From Clostridium sp. AF15-31 (GTDB lineage: Bacteria > Bacillota > Clostridia > Lachnospirales > Lachnospiraceae), in the NCBI RefSeq assembly GCF_003461625.1, contig NZ_QTXL01000003.1:124001-188000 (forward strand): a stretch of DNA of 64,000 nucleotides, written 5' to 3'. Below the pieces are notes generated by a model. That model searched no databases, was not told the DNA's origin, and saw only the letters and a program-made list of their open reading frames with translations. Both the position numbers and the translations under genes were made by a program. How positions within the stretch are numbered: the first letter of the stretch is position 1; every line of letters starts with the position of its first letter. Below are positions 9,143 through 18,035 of this stretch, piece after piece.

Positions 9143-11200
9143 TTATTCTTTGACATATGCATATGCGGTCGTATTACTTCCGTTCACCGTCACATCCAGA
9201 TAAAAATTATAAATTTCACCACTTATACTCTTTCGACAGGTTAAATGATGAGTTCCATTTTCCAGATAAACGGTTTTGGTCGATCCATAATAACTTCCAT
9301 CCGAAACATCCTGCCAATTGCCAAAACCGGTTATATTTTTCACTGCATCTGGCACATCCGGGTCCAGCTCTATAGTAACCTTATATACCGGGAGTGTGAC
9401 ATCAAATGACCAGACCGGATGCACATCATCTGTTCCATATGCCGCTTTCTGAGTCTTCAGATTATAAACAGTAGTACCTACTGTTCCACTATAACTGGAT
9501 ACCGCAACATCATAAGTACCGGCTTCCAGATCATCCATTAAAATGACTCCATCCTTACTAACACCATTCCATCTGCCGCTTACCTCATCCGTATACTCGG
9601 CATATTCATTTTGGTTCTTCATAGTGAATTGAAAACTGGTCAGTGGATCGCCATTTGCATCTTTTACTTTACCCTGTAAATAACCGCCTTCTATAATTTT
9701 TAGTGTAAGAGTTCCTGTGCTTGTCATAGAAGTGTCTGTCTTATCTGTTGCACGGATACGAAGCTTGTAGGTTCCGGTTGACAGTTTTGGGGATGATACC
9801 TGTATCCCGGCTCCACCATTGATGAGTGAAGAAACTGCTAATGCAGCACTGTCACTTTCTTCTCGTAAAATCTCATATGTATAATCGCTCGTATCAGTAC
9901 CGTTTCCGCCATATACCTTAAGCTGTGGAAGCGTAGTTCCCCATGCAGTTGTCAGAACCTTTTCCGCATCCTTTACAAGCAGTTCCGTTCCATCATAAAC
10001 CAGCCAGATGATAGTCATACTGAATTTGTTACCAAGTTCATCTTCATAGACTAATTTACTTGTATATTTCCCTTGCTTTGTCACGTTACCGTTAAATTTA
10101 AGTGTACATGTGGCAGCAGCTGTCTTGATCTGATATTTAACCCCTGCCGGCAGTCCGCTGACAGAGCAATTGGAATAGCCCTTTCCAAGTGTCTGACTCT
10201 TATCAACAGAATCTCCAAGTTTGTATACATATGTTTCTGATTTTTCTATCGTATAAGTTTCATCCCGATAGATACATTCTCTTGACAGATTTAATTTTGG
10301 AACTACTACTTTTATATAGGAGTTTTTCTGTAACACCGAATCTCCTGTAAGCTTAATCTTATAAGTAAGCGAATCCGTTGTTGTTATCTGTCCGATCGTA
10401 TACTGTTTCAGATAGTCTGCACTTTCATATTTCTTTGCCCATACCTGAAAGTCCGAAGCCGTGAGTGCTGCCTGCTTTGTTAATGTAATGGTTAACAGAT
10501 CCGGCTGTGCTATATTCAGGCTCTTAACGATCAGTGGTTCTTCCGGTGTCGGGATTGGTATGATCGAAGCTGCTTTCTTCACTGTAATCTTACAGGTGGC
10601 TTTCTTACCGGATCCGTCCTTTGCTGTTGCCGTAATCGTGACGGTTCCTTCCTTCTTTGCCTTTACAACACCTTTGCTGGTTACAGTTGCAACCTTCTTA
10701 TTGGATGACTTCCATACGACTGCCTTGCTGCTGGCTTTCTTCGGTGTAACCGTTGCCTTTAAGGTCTGCTTTTTGCCAATTGTCATCGTAGACTTGGTCT
10801 TGTTCAGCTTTACCTTGGTAACTGGTGTACCGACTGTCACTGTGATCGTGCATTTTTTCTTCTTATCTGCCTTTGAGATCACATAGATCTTAGCGGTTCC
10901 TTTTTTCTTCGCTGTGATCTTACCTTTTGCATTTACCGTCGCAATCTTTTTGTTGCTTGTCTTATATGTAACCTTCTTTGAAGCCTTTCTGGTTACTGTT
11001 ACCTTTGATTTTAAGGTAAATGTCTTTCCTTTTTTAAGTGTCAGTTGTTTTGCGGGCAGGTTTGTAACTGCCACCGTTTTTACCTTGCCACCGGCTGCAT
11101 ACGCTTCCTGTACCGGCACTGTCAGGATCGAGACAGCTACCGCAAATGCCAGCGTCACGGCAAAAATCCTTTTTATCATTGTTGTTCTTCCGTTTTTCAT
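9143..11200 (-). CDS. Secreted Big_2 repeat protein, paralog 4 of 4 (first gene of the array)
   Basis: A 685-residue exported protein. The ATG at 11200-11198 has an AGGGAGGT-type ribosome site (ACCTCC on the plus strand at 11204-11209). The signal peptide spans about residues 1-36, then two Big_2 domains to about 210, then divergent beta-rich domains containing D-E-L-G-N-K and ending T-A-Y-A-Y-V-K-E. This is the promoter-proximal gene, with a strong promoter 75-100 bp upstream; gaps of 12-47 bp to the other three paralogs suggest a single transcript. It could serve in adhesion or matrix; no substrate can be inferred. Confidence 0.85.
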   Translation of the reverse strand: MKNGRTTMIKRIFAVTLAFAVAVSILTVPVQEAYAAGGKVKTVAVTNLPAKQLTLKKGKTFTLKSKVTVTRKASKKVTYKTSNKKIATVNAKGKITAKKKGTAKIYVISKADKKKKCTITVTVGTPVTKVKLNKTKSTMTIGKKQTLKATVTPKKASSKAVVWKSSNKKVATVTSKGVVKAKKEGTVTITATAKDGSGKKATCKITVKKAASIIPIPTPEEPLIVKSLNIAQPDLLTITLTKQAALTASDFQVWAKKYESADYLKQYTIGQITTTDSLTYKIKLTGDSVLQKNSYIKVVVPKLNLSRECIYRDETYTIEKSETYVYKLGDSVDKSQTLGKGYSNCSVSGLPAGVKYQIKTAAATCTLKFNGNVTKQGKYTSKLVYEDELGNKFSMTIIWLVYDGTELLVKDAEKVLTTAWGTTLPQLKVYGGNGTDTSDYTYEILREESDSAALAVSSLINGGAGIQVSSPKLSTGTYKLRIRATDKTDTSMTSTGTLTLKIIEGGYLQGKVKDANGDPLTSFQFTMKNQNEYAEYTDEVSGRWNGVSKDGVILMDDLEAGTYDVAVSSYSGTVGTTVYNLKTQKAAYGTDDVHPVWSFDVTLPVYKVTIELDPDVPDAVKNITGFGNWQDVSDGSYYGSTKTVYLENGTHHLTCRKSISGEIYNFYLDVTVNGSNTTAYAYVKE

Positions 11201-11274
11201 TCATACCTCCCTGTAAAAAAACTTGTTTTTCATGTTATTCTGCATCTTTTTCTGCTATATAGACATATAGTTTC

Positions 11275-11303
11275 ATTATATCTGACGCCCAACATAAAAA
11301 CAA
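11275..11303 (-). promoter_or_regulatory. Sigma-A-type promoter of the Big_2 gene array
   Basis: On the minus strand TTGTTT (11303-11298) and TATAAT (11280-11275) are separated by exactly 17 nt. The predicted start near 11268 leaves a leader of about 68 nt before the first Big_2 gene. Confidence 0.7.
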
Positions 11304-11390
11304 GGTAACGCATTCTATTTATACAAAATATCCAGTTGTTTTTGTGCAGTTTTCCCATTGTGCCTGTCTGAGTATAACTCAAATACAATC

Positions 11391-11695
11391 CCCTCTATAA
11401 ATGACATGTTGCGCTTTCGATTCGCTGATTCTATATCTTCAGACAGGCACTATAACAAGAACCGGATCTCCCTTGTAACATGACATCCGCGAGCATTTCG
11501 ACAGGAGAAGGAAATTGCCGGTAAATACGGGTGCCTGTTTGAGCCGTAGGCGAGTTGGCACAGGAGTATTTACGAATAGGGCATTTACTTCGAATCGAAA
11601 GCGCTGCTAGTCATTTACAATAGAGTATCCGGTTCTTGTTATAGTGCCGTCCGCTGTGCTTTGAGTCGAAAGCGCAGCAAGTCATTTATAGAGGG
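11391..11695. repeat. Foldback element B (long imperfect palindrome, same apex as element A)
   Basis: CCCTCTATAAATGAC (11391-11405) pairs with GTCATTTATAGAGGG (11681-11695). GGCACTATAACAAGAACCGG (11446-11465) pairs with its complement at 11629-11648. The apex (about 11521-11574) reads on the plus strand GGGTGC, TGAGCCGTAGGCGAGTT and GGCACAGGAGTA, matching element A read on the minus strand. The right side has two related units built on TCGAAAGCGC followed by GTCATTTA. The rest of 11201-11731 holds the array promoter and leader; no gene was found. Confidence 0.85.
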
Positions 11696-11731
11696 CATCA
11701 TATTTATGTCATAATTCTAGCAGGTGTATTC

Positions 11732-12469
11732 CTACTTATCTTCGGCAACTGTTATTACAAGCTGGGATACATCGTAGCCGGTTTTTCTGGTTACGATGTC
11801 TTCCACCTGTGCCCGTTCGGTGTCGGACAGGTTTGCAACAGGAAGTGTAACATCGACGGTATCATCATTTACGGTTACGATGCAGTCGGTATAGCCTTTT
11901 GCTGTCAGGACGGTTTCCGCATCCGTCTCTTTTTCAATCGTATCAGTAAGTTTGACGTAGCTGCTTACTGCTTCATCTTTTGCTACGCTGTCCATGGTTT
12001 CATCATTGATGATCGCAAGCAATGCTTCTTTGCTTTTTGCCCGGTTCTGCTCCCTGTTCAGCTTTGCAGTTGCGAGATTCGTTCTCATTGCCTGTGCACT
12101 GGTAAGGACTGCTTCTCCTATGTCTTCTTCATCGCTGTTTAACTCCACATTTTCCTCTAAAGCCGCCTGTTCCAGATATGTAGGATCGATATTCTCCGAT
12201 GCAGCTTCTCCGCCTGCTTCTGTATTATCCGCAGCTCCCATCGTTTCTTTATTTGCCTGATCTGTAAGCTCTTTTTCTGAAGTATCGGAAACGTCAGTTT
12301 TCTCACTATCATAGCTGATAACTTCAGCATCCGCATTTGTCTCCTTTGCCTTTTGCCGCAACAGGTCGTCTCTTTTTCCTGCATTGAAATTCAGATAGCC
12401 TGCAACTCCGATCATAACCGACAGGGCAAATATCACCAGACGGTTTTTCTTAAAGATCTTTTTCTTCAT
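11732..12469 (-). CDS. spoIIIAH: Stage III sporulation protein AH
   Basis: A 245-residue membrane protein with one N-terminal transmembrane helix (about 12-28), an acidic Glu/Asp/Ala-rich linker (about 35-125) and a C-terminal YscJ/FliF-like ring-forming domain ending with V-T-R-K-T-G-Y-D-V-S-Q-L-V-I. In sporulating bacteria SpoIIIAH in the mother-cell membrane binds SpoIIQ of the forespore and forms part of the feeding-tube channel. It is the last gene of the spoIIIA operon, 16 bp after spoIIIAG. Confidence 0.93.
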   Translation of the reverse strand: MKKKIFKKNRLVIFALSVMIGVAGYLNFNAGKRDDLLRQKAKETNADAEVISYDSEKTDVSDTSEKELTDQANKETMGAADNTEAGGEAASENIDPTYLEQAALEENVELNSDEEDIGEAVLTSAQAMRTNLATAKLNREQNRAKSKEALLAIINDETMDSVAKDEAVSSYVKLTDTIEKETDAETVLTAKGYTDCIVTVNDDTVDVTLPVANLSDTERAQVEDIVTRKTGYDVSQLVITVAEDK

Positions 12470-12485
12470 TCATATCCTCCATGCT

Positions 12486-13139
12486 TTATTCTTGTTCTAA
12501 TACAACTATCTTATGCGCCGGGACATCAAATAATGCCTGCACGGCTTCGGTTATTTTTATCGCAATCGTCGGATCGGAAGCCCCCGTACAACTGACCAGA
12601 ACTCCCTCAATCTCCGGCTCCAGTATTTTGCTCACATAGGGATATTCGCCGCTGTCTGCGTTTGTCATAACAGAAGCCTCACTTCTGTTTTTCTGGCTGC
12701 TGCCGTCGGATTCGCTTTCAGACTTCGTCACATCTTTTTCTATAATTTTTTCACCGCCATCTTTTAATGTGATCATGACACTTACCGTTCCGACACCCTT
12801 CACCTGAGACAATATCCCCCGCAGCTTCTCCTCCTGAAATACTATATAGTCTTCATAGCCGCTGTTCGCCGATAATATTTCTCCGGAAGTTTCCTGTCCA
12901 TTATCCGTAGCAGCCTCCCCGTTCTGTTGTTTTCCAGTCACTCCACCGGACGTTTTATCCTGCTTCGTTCCGGTTAAAGCATCAAGTCCGGAAAATCCGT
13001 TTTCCTTATCAGACGGCCAGAGAATGACCAGCAGACAAATACCTGCAAGCAAAATTCCCATGCACTTTCGAAGTGCCACATTTTTGTCTTTTTTCAATTC
13101 CTGCAGCTTCTGTTTGATGTTATTCCATATTCCTTCCAT
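12486..13139 (-). CDS. spoIIIAG: Stage III sporulation protein AG
   Basis: A 217-residue protein with a basic cytoplasmic start, one transmembrane helix at about 26-42, a Gln/Gly/Ser-rich linker, and a C-terminal ring-building motif domain (L-S-Q-V-K-G-V-G-T-V-S-V-M-I-T-L). SpoIIIAG oligomerises into a large ring in the mother-cell membrane of the engulfed forespore. Length and position, between AF and AH, fit the operon of Bacillus and Clostridium. Confidence 0.93.
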   Translation of the reverse strand: MEGIWNNIKQKLQELKKDKNVALRKCMGILLAGICLLVILWPSDKENGFSGLDALTGTKQDKTSGGVTGKQQNGEAATDNGQETSGEILSANSGYEDYIVFQEEKLRGILSQVKGVGTVSVMITLKDGGEKIIEKDVTKSESESDGSSQKNRSEASVMTNADSGEYPYVSKILEPEIEGVLVSCTGASDPTIAIKITEAVQALFDVPAHKIVVLEQE

Positions 13140-13184
13140 GCTCTCTCACTCCATTATATGTAACATGTCCGCTTTTAGTACATG

Positions 13185-13670
13185 TTATTTTGTCTGATAT
13201 CCATTTACAAATATTTCTATCCTGTCCTCACTGATCTTATATTCTTTTGCGATCTCCTGACGGAGATTTGCCGCATCCATGATTGTATCTGTTGTGCTGT
13301 CTGATGTTGTAGAAACAACATCCACCTCAACCGCTGTGACCGTATAACTCTCATCAAAGGTAATCGTTACCTTACTATCCAATTGAAATGTATCACGCAA
13401 ATGATTTTCGATCATAGTCTCCATGACATCTGTATAATATGTAACATCGCCATTTCCCGGTGCGCCTGCAACAGATTCATAGTAATAATCAAAGCTTAGA
13501 ATGTCGTTCAAGCCTCCCGCACTTAATACAGGTGTCAGAACAATGATCGCCAGTACAAAACCAACCGCCGTCTGCATATATTTTCTGTATTTTTCATCTG
13601 GGAGCAAGAAAAATACTAGCGAGGAGAATAATATAAAAAGGACGATATTTTTGATCCAAGCTAACAACAT
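13185..13670 (-). CDS. spoIIIAF: Stage III sporulation protein AF
   Basis: The start chosen is the ATG at 13670, which has AAAGGAG 6 nt upstream; a longer frame reaches 13712 without a better site. The 161-residue product has two N-terminal transmembrane helices (about 4-22 and 32-50) and a soluble C-terminal domain with a ring-building-like fold (V-T-I-T-F-D-E-S-Y-T-V-T-A-V-E-V). It is part of the SpoIIIA channel needed for forespore sigma-G activity. Confidence 0.9.
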   Translation of the reverse strand: MLLAWIKNIVLFILFSSLVFFLLPDEKYRKYMQTAVGFVLAIIVLTPVLSAGGLNDILSFDYYYESVAGAPGNGDVTYYTDVMETMIENHLRDTFQLDSKVTITFDESYTVTAVEVDVVSTTSDSTTDTIMDAANLRQEIAKEYKISEDRIEIFVNGYQTK

Positions 13671-13736
13671 CCAGCACTCCTTTCCACCAATTTCTGAAAA
13701 ACGGTTATGCATGTACCCGGATGGACAACCAGCTTT

Positions 13737-14882
13737 TCACCTCGCAAGCAACGTCATAAGTGTGAGGGAGATGATAAATAAAAAGGAAGCACACCAGATG
13801 CCACGCAGCATCAAACCGATGGTCTGTGCCATAATGTTAATGCCGTCGGAAAACCGTTTATCTCCCAAGGGCTGCACAAATGCGGATACGATACGGAGAG
13901 TCAGATAGATCACCGCGATCTTGGTAACCGGCAGAAGCACTGCCAGCAATACGACGACCGCGCCCGCAATTCCGATAGCATTTTTCAAAACCATACCCGA
14001 ACCGAGCAGGATATCCGAGACGTTCTTGACCGTATTTCCACCTGGCAGCATCCCGAACGCTTTTAAGACGGCATTTCGTTCCAACTTGTCCACAGAGGGA
14101 ACGATCACACCCTTTATCACATTCATTCCTGTTACAACTGCAAACATGGTTTTCAGGATCCATCCTGCAATATTCCTCAACAACGTAACTGTCCTTGAAA
14201 AATGATCCTCGGCATTTAACTTATTCACCAGTCCAACCACCCCACTGCATTTGGCAAGCGGAAATACGATCTGAATGATCACCTTCTCGCACAGAAAAAT
14301 GATCAGCACCGTGATCTGATAGGTAAATTCCGCCGTGCCTGCACCATTTGTATAGGAGACAGCCAACGTATAAGCAGGTATAAAGGTGATCATCAGATCC
14401 GTAAGATCCGAGACTGCCGACACCGCTATATCGGAAACGATCGCAAACATTCCGAGCAGGATGGATACCACCATCAGATAGGTGACGAAGAAGCCGTTTC
14501 CACCTACCATCTTTCCAAACTTTCCGGACAGATTCGTGAACACCGAACCCAGAATGACAACGGCAAGAAGCTGAAGGAGCAGGCGATTATTGCTTTTTAT
14601 CTCTCCTGTAAGTGTCTGCTGTATGGTTTTCAGACTATAGTCAAGCAGTCCCTGAAGGTCTCCGTTTCGTATATAGGATACGACCTCCCGAAAAGAGAGT
14701 CCTGCCTGTTCTTCTGTCAGCATGTCCATCTCGTCAAAAGCGTTTTCGTCAAGTCCCAGATCCGTCTCATCGACATCTGAGGTAGCTGCCCTGCTGGTCT
14801 GCCCGCCAAAACACACCACAGATAATAGGATCGTGAACGCCATTACGCCTGCTATAATCATTTTCGCTTTTTGTCCTCTCAT
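13737..14882 (-). CDS. spoIIIAE: Stage III sporulation protein AE
   Basis: A 381-residue polytopic membrane protein with a cleavable-type N-terminal hydrophobic segment (about 8-30), an extracytoplasmic acidic segment and about seven or more transmembrane helices. The I-I-V-P-S-V-D type block (here V-I-V-P-S-V-D-K-L-E-R-N) is characteristic of SpoIIIAE. It is the large integral membrane component of the SpoIIIA complex. It lies 4 bp after spoIIIAD. Confidence 0.94.
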   Translation of the reverse strand: MRGQKAKMIIAGVMAFTILLSVVCFGGQTSRAATSDVDETDLGLDENAFDEMDMLTEEQAGLSFREVVSYIRNGDLQGLLDYSLKTIQQTLTGEIKSNNRLLLQLLAVVILGSVFTNLSGKFGKMVGGNGFFVTYLMVVSILLGMFAIVSDIAVSAVSDLTDLMITFIPAYTLAVSYTNGAGTAEFTYQITVLIIFLCEKVIIQIVFPLAKCSGVVGLVNKLNAEDHFSRTVTLLRNIAGWILKTMFAVVTGMNVIKGVIVPSVDKLERNAVLKAFGMLPGGNTVKNVSDILLGSGMVLKNAIGIAGAVVVLLAVLLPVTKIAVIYLTLRIVSAFVQPLGDKRFSDGINIMAQTIGLMLRGIWCASFLFIISLTLMTLLAR

Positions 14883-14886
14883 AGTT

Positions 14887-15273
14887 CTACCCCATCAGAC
14901 GAACGACCATATCGATCACATGGAACAGGATTGGCAGACTCATCACCACCATTGTCACCCGTCCGGCAAGCTCAATATGCGAAGCGATCGCTCCATAGCC
15001 TGCGTCCTTACAGATATTTGTCGCAAATTCACAGATATAGGAAATGCCAAGCATCTTAAGCAGGATCGATATATACTCCATATTGATATTGATGTATCCG
15101 GTGATGCGGTCGATGGAATCCAGTACATTTCCAAGTCTTCCTATGATAAAGCTGACAATAAATAAACACGCTCCAATACTTAAGAGCGTGCTGTATTCTG
15201 CATTCATTTTCTTTAGTTTTATCGCTACTAAAACGACCAGAACCGATGCCATACATACCGTAACAAGACTCAT
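14887..15273 (-). CDS. spoIIIAD: Stage III sporulation protein AD
   Basis: A 128-residue protein with three to four transmembrane helices. It contains the family block L-L-K-M-L-G-I-S-Y-I-C-E-F-A, also found in B. subtilis SpoIIIAD. It belongs to the same small membrane family as SpoIIIAC. It sits 12 bp after spoIIIAC in the sporulation operon. Confidence 0.93.
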   Translation of the reverse strand: MSLVTVCMASVLVVLVAIKLKKMNAEYSTLLSIGACLFIVSFIIGRLGNVLDSIDRITGYININMEYISILLKMLGISYICEFATNICKDAGYGAIASHIELAGRVTMVVMSLPILFHVIDMVVRLMG

Positions 15274-15285
15274 GCCTTTTCTCCC

Positions 15286-15486
15286 CTATCCACCGATATT
15301 TACAAGCTTCATAATGTCATTAAAGAATTCTACGATATATGGAATGATCCACGAAAGTACAAGAATCAGTCCTGCCAGATTCAGCAGGAATGCCAGCTCG
15401 TCCTTCCCCGAATGCTTTAATATCTGATTCAACAGTGCTACAAGGATTCCTACCGCACCTATCTTCAATAATAACTGTATCGTCAT
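15286..15486 (-). CDS. spoIIIAC: Stage III sporulation protein AC
   Basis: A 66-residue membrane protein with two transmembrane helices and the block L-L-K-I-G-A-V-G-I-L-V-A-L-L-N-Q-I-L-K, a close match to the usual SpoIIIAC (about 65-68 residues). It resembles type III secretion small export proteins. It lies 15 bp after spoIIIAB and 12 bp before spoIIIAD. Confidence 0.93.
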   Translation of the reverse strand: MTIQLLLKIGAVGILVALLNQILKHSGKDELAFLLNLAGLILVLSWIIPYIVEFFNDIMKLVNIGG

Positions 15487-15501
15487 AAGCTCCTGCCACC
15501 C

Positions 15502-16029
15502 TTACCCTATCAGTATTATCAAAAAGATTCCTCCGAGTAATCCAAGTGATCTGGATACTTTATTTATCCTGCGTGCCCTGTCCTTTTGTTCCTCATACTC
15601 TGCCTGCATGTTCTGTTCCCACAGCTTCAGATTCCTGATCTGCATATCGACATCCATATAACACAGCCATTTTCCAAGCTCTTTTACCGCACCGATCTGT
15701 GCGTCCGTCAGATAGCTGTGTTCCATCAGACTTCCGATACTGCCTGTCCAGATCTGCTCAAAAGAAGAAGCATATTCTTCCGTCCGGAACTGCAAAGCCA
15801 GCCCGGCAAGCCAGTCTCCGATCCTTCCCCCTGCTTTATCCGATCCTTCCCGAATGATCTCGGTGATCTCCGATGCACTGTATGCCAGATGCCCATTTGC
15901 CATCCGGACAAATATCAGAAGCTCGTAGATATCTTCCACTCGCCGGTTTTGATAAACTCCTATCGTCTTTCCTATCCCATAGGAAGCTGCGACCACCAGA
16001 AGCATTCCAAGAATCTTTATATATAACAT
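15502..16029 (-). CDS. spoIIIAB: Stage III sporulation protein AB
   Basis: The ATG at 16029 (M-L-Y-I-K-I-L-G) has GGGAGG 7 nt upstream and is preferred over an upstream in-frame codon at 16047. The 175-residue product has a short hydrophobic segment at each end (about 3-20 and near 158-174) and a cytoplasmic helical middle, the layout of SpoIIIAB, which resembles GspF-type inner-membrane platform proteins. It follows spoIIIAA by 18 bp. Confidence 0.92.
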   Translation of the reverse strand: MLYIKILGMLLVVAASYGIGKTIGVYQNRRVEDIYELLIFVRMANGHLAYSASEITEIIREGSDKAGGRIGDWLAGLALQFRTEEYASSFEQIWTGSIGSLMEHSYLTDAQIGAVKELGKWLCYMDVDMQIRNLKLWEQNMQAEYEEQKDRARRINKVSRSLGLLGGIFLIILIG

Positions 16030-16047
16030 ATGTACGCCTCCCTGCAC

Positions 16048-17103
16048 TTATGACAGTTCTGCTACAGCCGCTTCATTTTCATATGCCGATGTCAGGCGTT
16101 CATCCTCTGCCATAAAGAGAACACTTCCCCGATCGTCAAATATCGTCCGGATCTCTCCTGTCCGTTTGCGATTGCTCAGCACGATATATCGTTCAAATAT
16201 CCTCTCATCGACCAGCTTCCGAAGTCCCGGACGATTTCTGATATCATCAATGGAATTGCCATGTACGGTTGCGATCAGCTTACAGCCGCAGTTGATCACG
16301 CTGTAGATCGCATCGATATCATCCCGGCTGCCGATCTCATCCACCGCTATGATCTGCGGTGACATCGAACGGATCAGCATCAGCATTCCATATGATTTTG
16401 GACAACAGTCAAGAATATCCGTCCGTATGCCGATATCATTTTGTGGTACGCCTTTGTAACAGGCTCCGATCTCAGATCGTTCATCTACGACACCGATAGT
16501 ATTTCCTTTGAATCCTGGAAATCCATCCGACAACATCCGGATCATATCTCTAAGAAGTGTGGTTTTGCCACATCGCGGTGGGGAAATGATCAGTGTATGA
16601 AATGTCTCATTTCCATTTATTATGTACGGAAGAACCTTCTTACAGCATCCCTTAACCTGATGTGACAAACGGATATTGATAAATGATATATGTCTGACAC
16701 TCTTGATCATTCCAGATTCCAGAATGACTTTTCCTGCAAGCCCTACACGATGTCCCCCTTGAATCGTTATAAATCCCTGCCGGATCTCATCCTCATATGC
16801 ATAGAGTGAATAGTTACTGATATATTCCAGCGTTTCCCTTATATCGGCAGGTGCTACCATATATGCTTTCTTACATTCTGTGGTTCGCTTTCCCTTCTCC
16901 GTCACAAAATATTCCCGATTATCATAGATCACGATCAAGGGTTCATTCATCCTAAGCCTTATCTCCTGAAGCTTGTTATAATCATATATCTCACTCGAAA
17001 ATATTCTCCTTAACGCTACGGATAATATCTTCAATATTTCATTCTCTCTGCTTTTTTCCAAACTGATCCACCTCATGCATATGTCATCTGTAACCATTTT
17101 CAC
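16048..17103 (-). CDS. spoIIIAA: Stage III sporulation protein AA, secretion-type ATPase
   Basis: A 351-residue AAA-type ATPase that is thought to energise the SpoIIIA channel. The Walker A motif P-P-R-C-G-K-T-T is at residues 175-182 and Walker B I-I-A-V-D-E-I-G-S at 251-259; the block V-V-D-E-R-S-E-I-G is at about 205-213. The frame begins with a GTG preceded by a weak site; an ATG two codons in (17097) is an alternative start. It is the first gene of the eight-gene operon, transcribed in the mother cell under sigma-E in known species. Confidence 0.94.
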   Translation of the reverse strand: MKMVTDDICMRWISLEKSRENEILKILSVALRRIFSSEIYDYNKLQEIRLRMNEPLIVIYDNREYFVTEKGKRTTECKKAYMVAPADIRETLEYISNYSLYAYEDEIRQGFITIQGGHRVGLAGKVILESGMIKSVRHISFINIRLSHQVKGCCKKVLPYIINGNETFHTLIISPPRCGKTTLLRDMIRMLSDGFPGFKGNTIGVVDERSEIGACYKGVPQNDIGIRTDILDCCPKSYGMLMLIRSMSPQIIAVDEIGSRDDIDAIYSVINCGCKLIATVHGNSIDDIRNRPGLRKLVDERIFERYIVLSNRKRTGEIRTIFDDRGSVLFMAEDERLTSAYENEAAVAELS

Positions 17104-17199
17104 CTGTCAGTTCCATCATCTGCCAATACTCGAAAAGCATCTGCTTTTCTGATATGATCTGATACCTAAAGTAGGCTGTTACACACTTCTGATAGTTAT

Positions 17200-17227
17200 A
17201 ATGTATGCATGACAAATGAAATTTAGA
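17200..17227 (-). promoter_or_regulatory. Possible sigma-E promoter of the spoIIIA operon
   Basis: On the minus strand CATACATT (17207-17200) matches the sigma-E -10 form CATACAnT. An A/T-rich TCTAAA lies 14 nt upstream (17227-17222). The site is about 95 bp before spoIIIAA. The -35 match is only fair, so the call rests mainly on the -10 and on known sigma-E control of spoIIIA. Confidence 0.4.
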
Positions 17228-17228
17228 A

Positions 17229-17278
17229 CAAAAAAATACCACATTTCTTTCTGAATTTTTCAGAGTGAAATGTGGTAT
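17229..17278 (-). terminator. Terminator after the rrf2-linked small gene
   Basis: Minus-strand ATACCACATTTC pairs with GAAATGTGGTAT, with CTGAA/TTCAG extending the stem, followed by seven T. It starts 7 bp after the stop of the 62-residue gene and separates it from spoIIIA. Confidence 0.85.
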
Positions 17279-17284
17279 CTGCTT

Positions 17285-17473
17285 TTACAGATTATCGTAT
17301 AAATCTTCCGTAAAGGTCAGGCTTCCCCGATATCCCGCATATGTCCGGTTAAATATCAGCCGTTCATTCATCGGAAAGGAGGTCAGGATGAACTGACAGT
17401 CCTTTGTCAAGGCCACTTCGCGGTCATTGCTGCTGCCAAGGATCAATGTAATCTCCTTTTCTTCATGTCGCAA
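17285..17473 (-). CDS. Small protein of unknown function
   Basis: A 62-residue reading frame (M-R-H-E-E-K-E-I-T-L-I-L-G...) between the Rrf2 regulator and a strong terminator. It has no signal peptide or membrane segment, and no known family is recognised. Support comes from position: it begins 14 bp after rrf2 in the same direction and is followed closely by a rho-independent terminator, so it is probably translated from the rrf2 transcript. Confidence 0.55.
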   Translation of the reverse strand: MRHEEKEITLILGSSNDREVALTKDCQFILTSFPMNERLIFNRTYAGYRGSLTFTEDLYDNL

Positions 17474-17487
17474 ATGTCTATCATATA

Positions 17488-17925
17488 TTAAATGACGTAC
17501 TGGTCTACCATCAGGTTGTTTTGCCAGTCAACGAGATCGGCTAAGGTGATTCCCTCAAGTACATCCTGTATTGCCTGATCAAGTTTCTCCCAGATCAGTA
17601 CGCTGACACACATACTTCTGTTTTCGCAGTAAGCTGCGTTATCGCCGACACAGTCTGCAGGTGCCAAACTTCCTTCTACTGCTTCTAAGATCTGCCGCAC
17701 CGTATAATTCTCCGGTGAAGCATATAACATGTATCCTCCACGCGCTCCACGGACACTTTTTACCAGTGATGCCTTATTTAATATTGCAACGATCTGCTCC
17801 AGATATTTGTCTGAAATATGCTGTCTTCTTGCAATATCCTTTATCTTAACCGGCTCACCATTATAATAGGTGGCCAGATCCAACATCAGTTTTATCGCAT
17901 ATCTTCCTTTTGTTGATATCTTCAT
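17488..17925 (-). CDS. Rrf2/IscR-family transcriptional regulator
   Basis: The start at 17925 (M-K-I-S-T-K-G-R-Y-A) has GGGAGG upstream and matches the usual Rrf2 N-terminus; the frame extends upstream to 18012 but that part is not family-like. The 145-residue protein has a winged helix (about 1-65, with I-S-x-K-Y-L-E-Q-I and R-G-A-R-G-G-Y) and three cysteines (C-x7-C-x5-C) near residue 95-110, where IscR-type proteins bind an iron-sulfur cluster. It likely senses Fe-S or redox state. A promoter with an overlapping palindrome lies just upstream, suggesting autoregulation. Confidence 0.92.
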   Translation of the reverse strand: MKISTKGRYAIKLMLDLATYYNGEPVKIKDIARRQHISDKYLEQIVAILNKASLVKSVRGARGGYMLYASPENYTVRQILEAVEGSLAPADCVGDNAAYCENRSMCVSVLIWEKLDQAIQDVLEGITLADLVDWQNNLMVDQYVI

Positions 17926-18035
17926 CTTGACCTCCCTGTCGTTGTTATCTGATTCAAATGATTCCATACATCTGTACATCATCTGAATCTCATCTACTTT
18001 TTCTGCAAACATGATAAATTATCATTTTACATTAT

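Noticed and set aside
2936..11200. Phase-variable invertible system for the Big_2 genes
   Set aside because: No recombinase gene and no short inversion sites were found inside the array; only the flanking palindromes are present, so inversion is left as a speculation.
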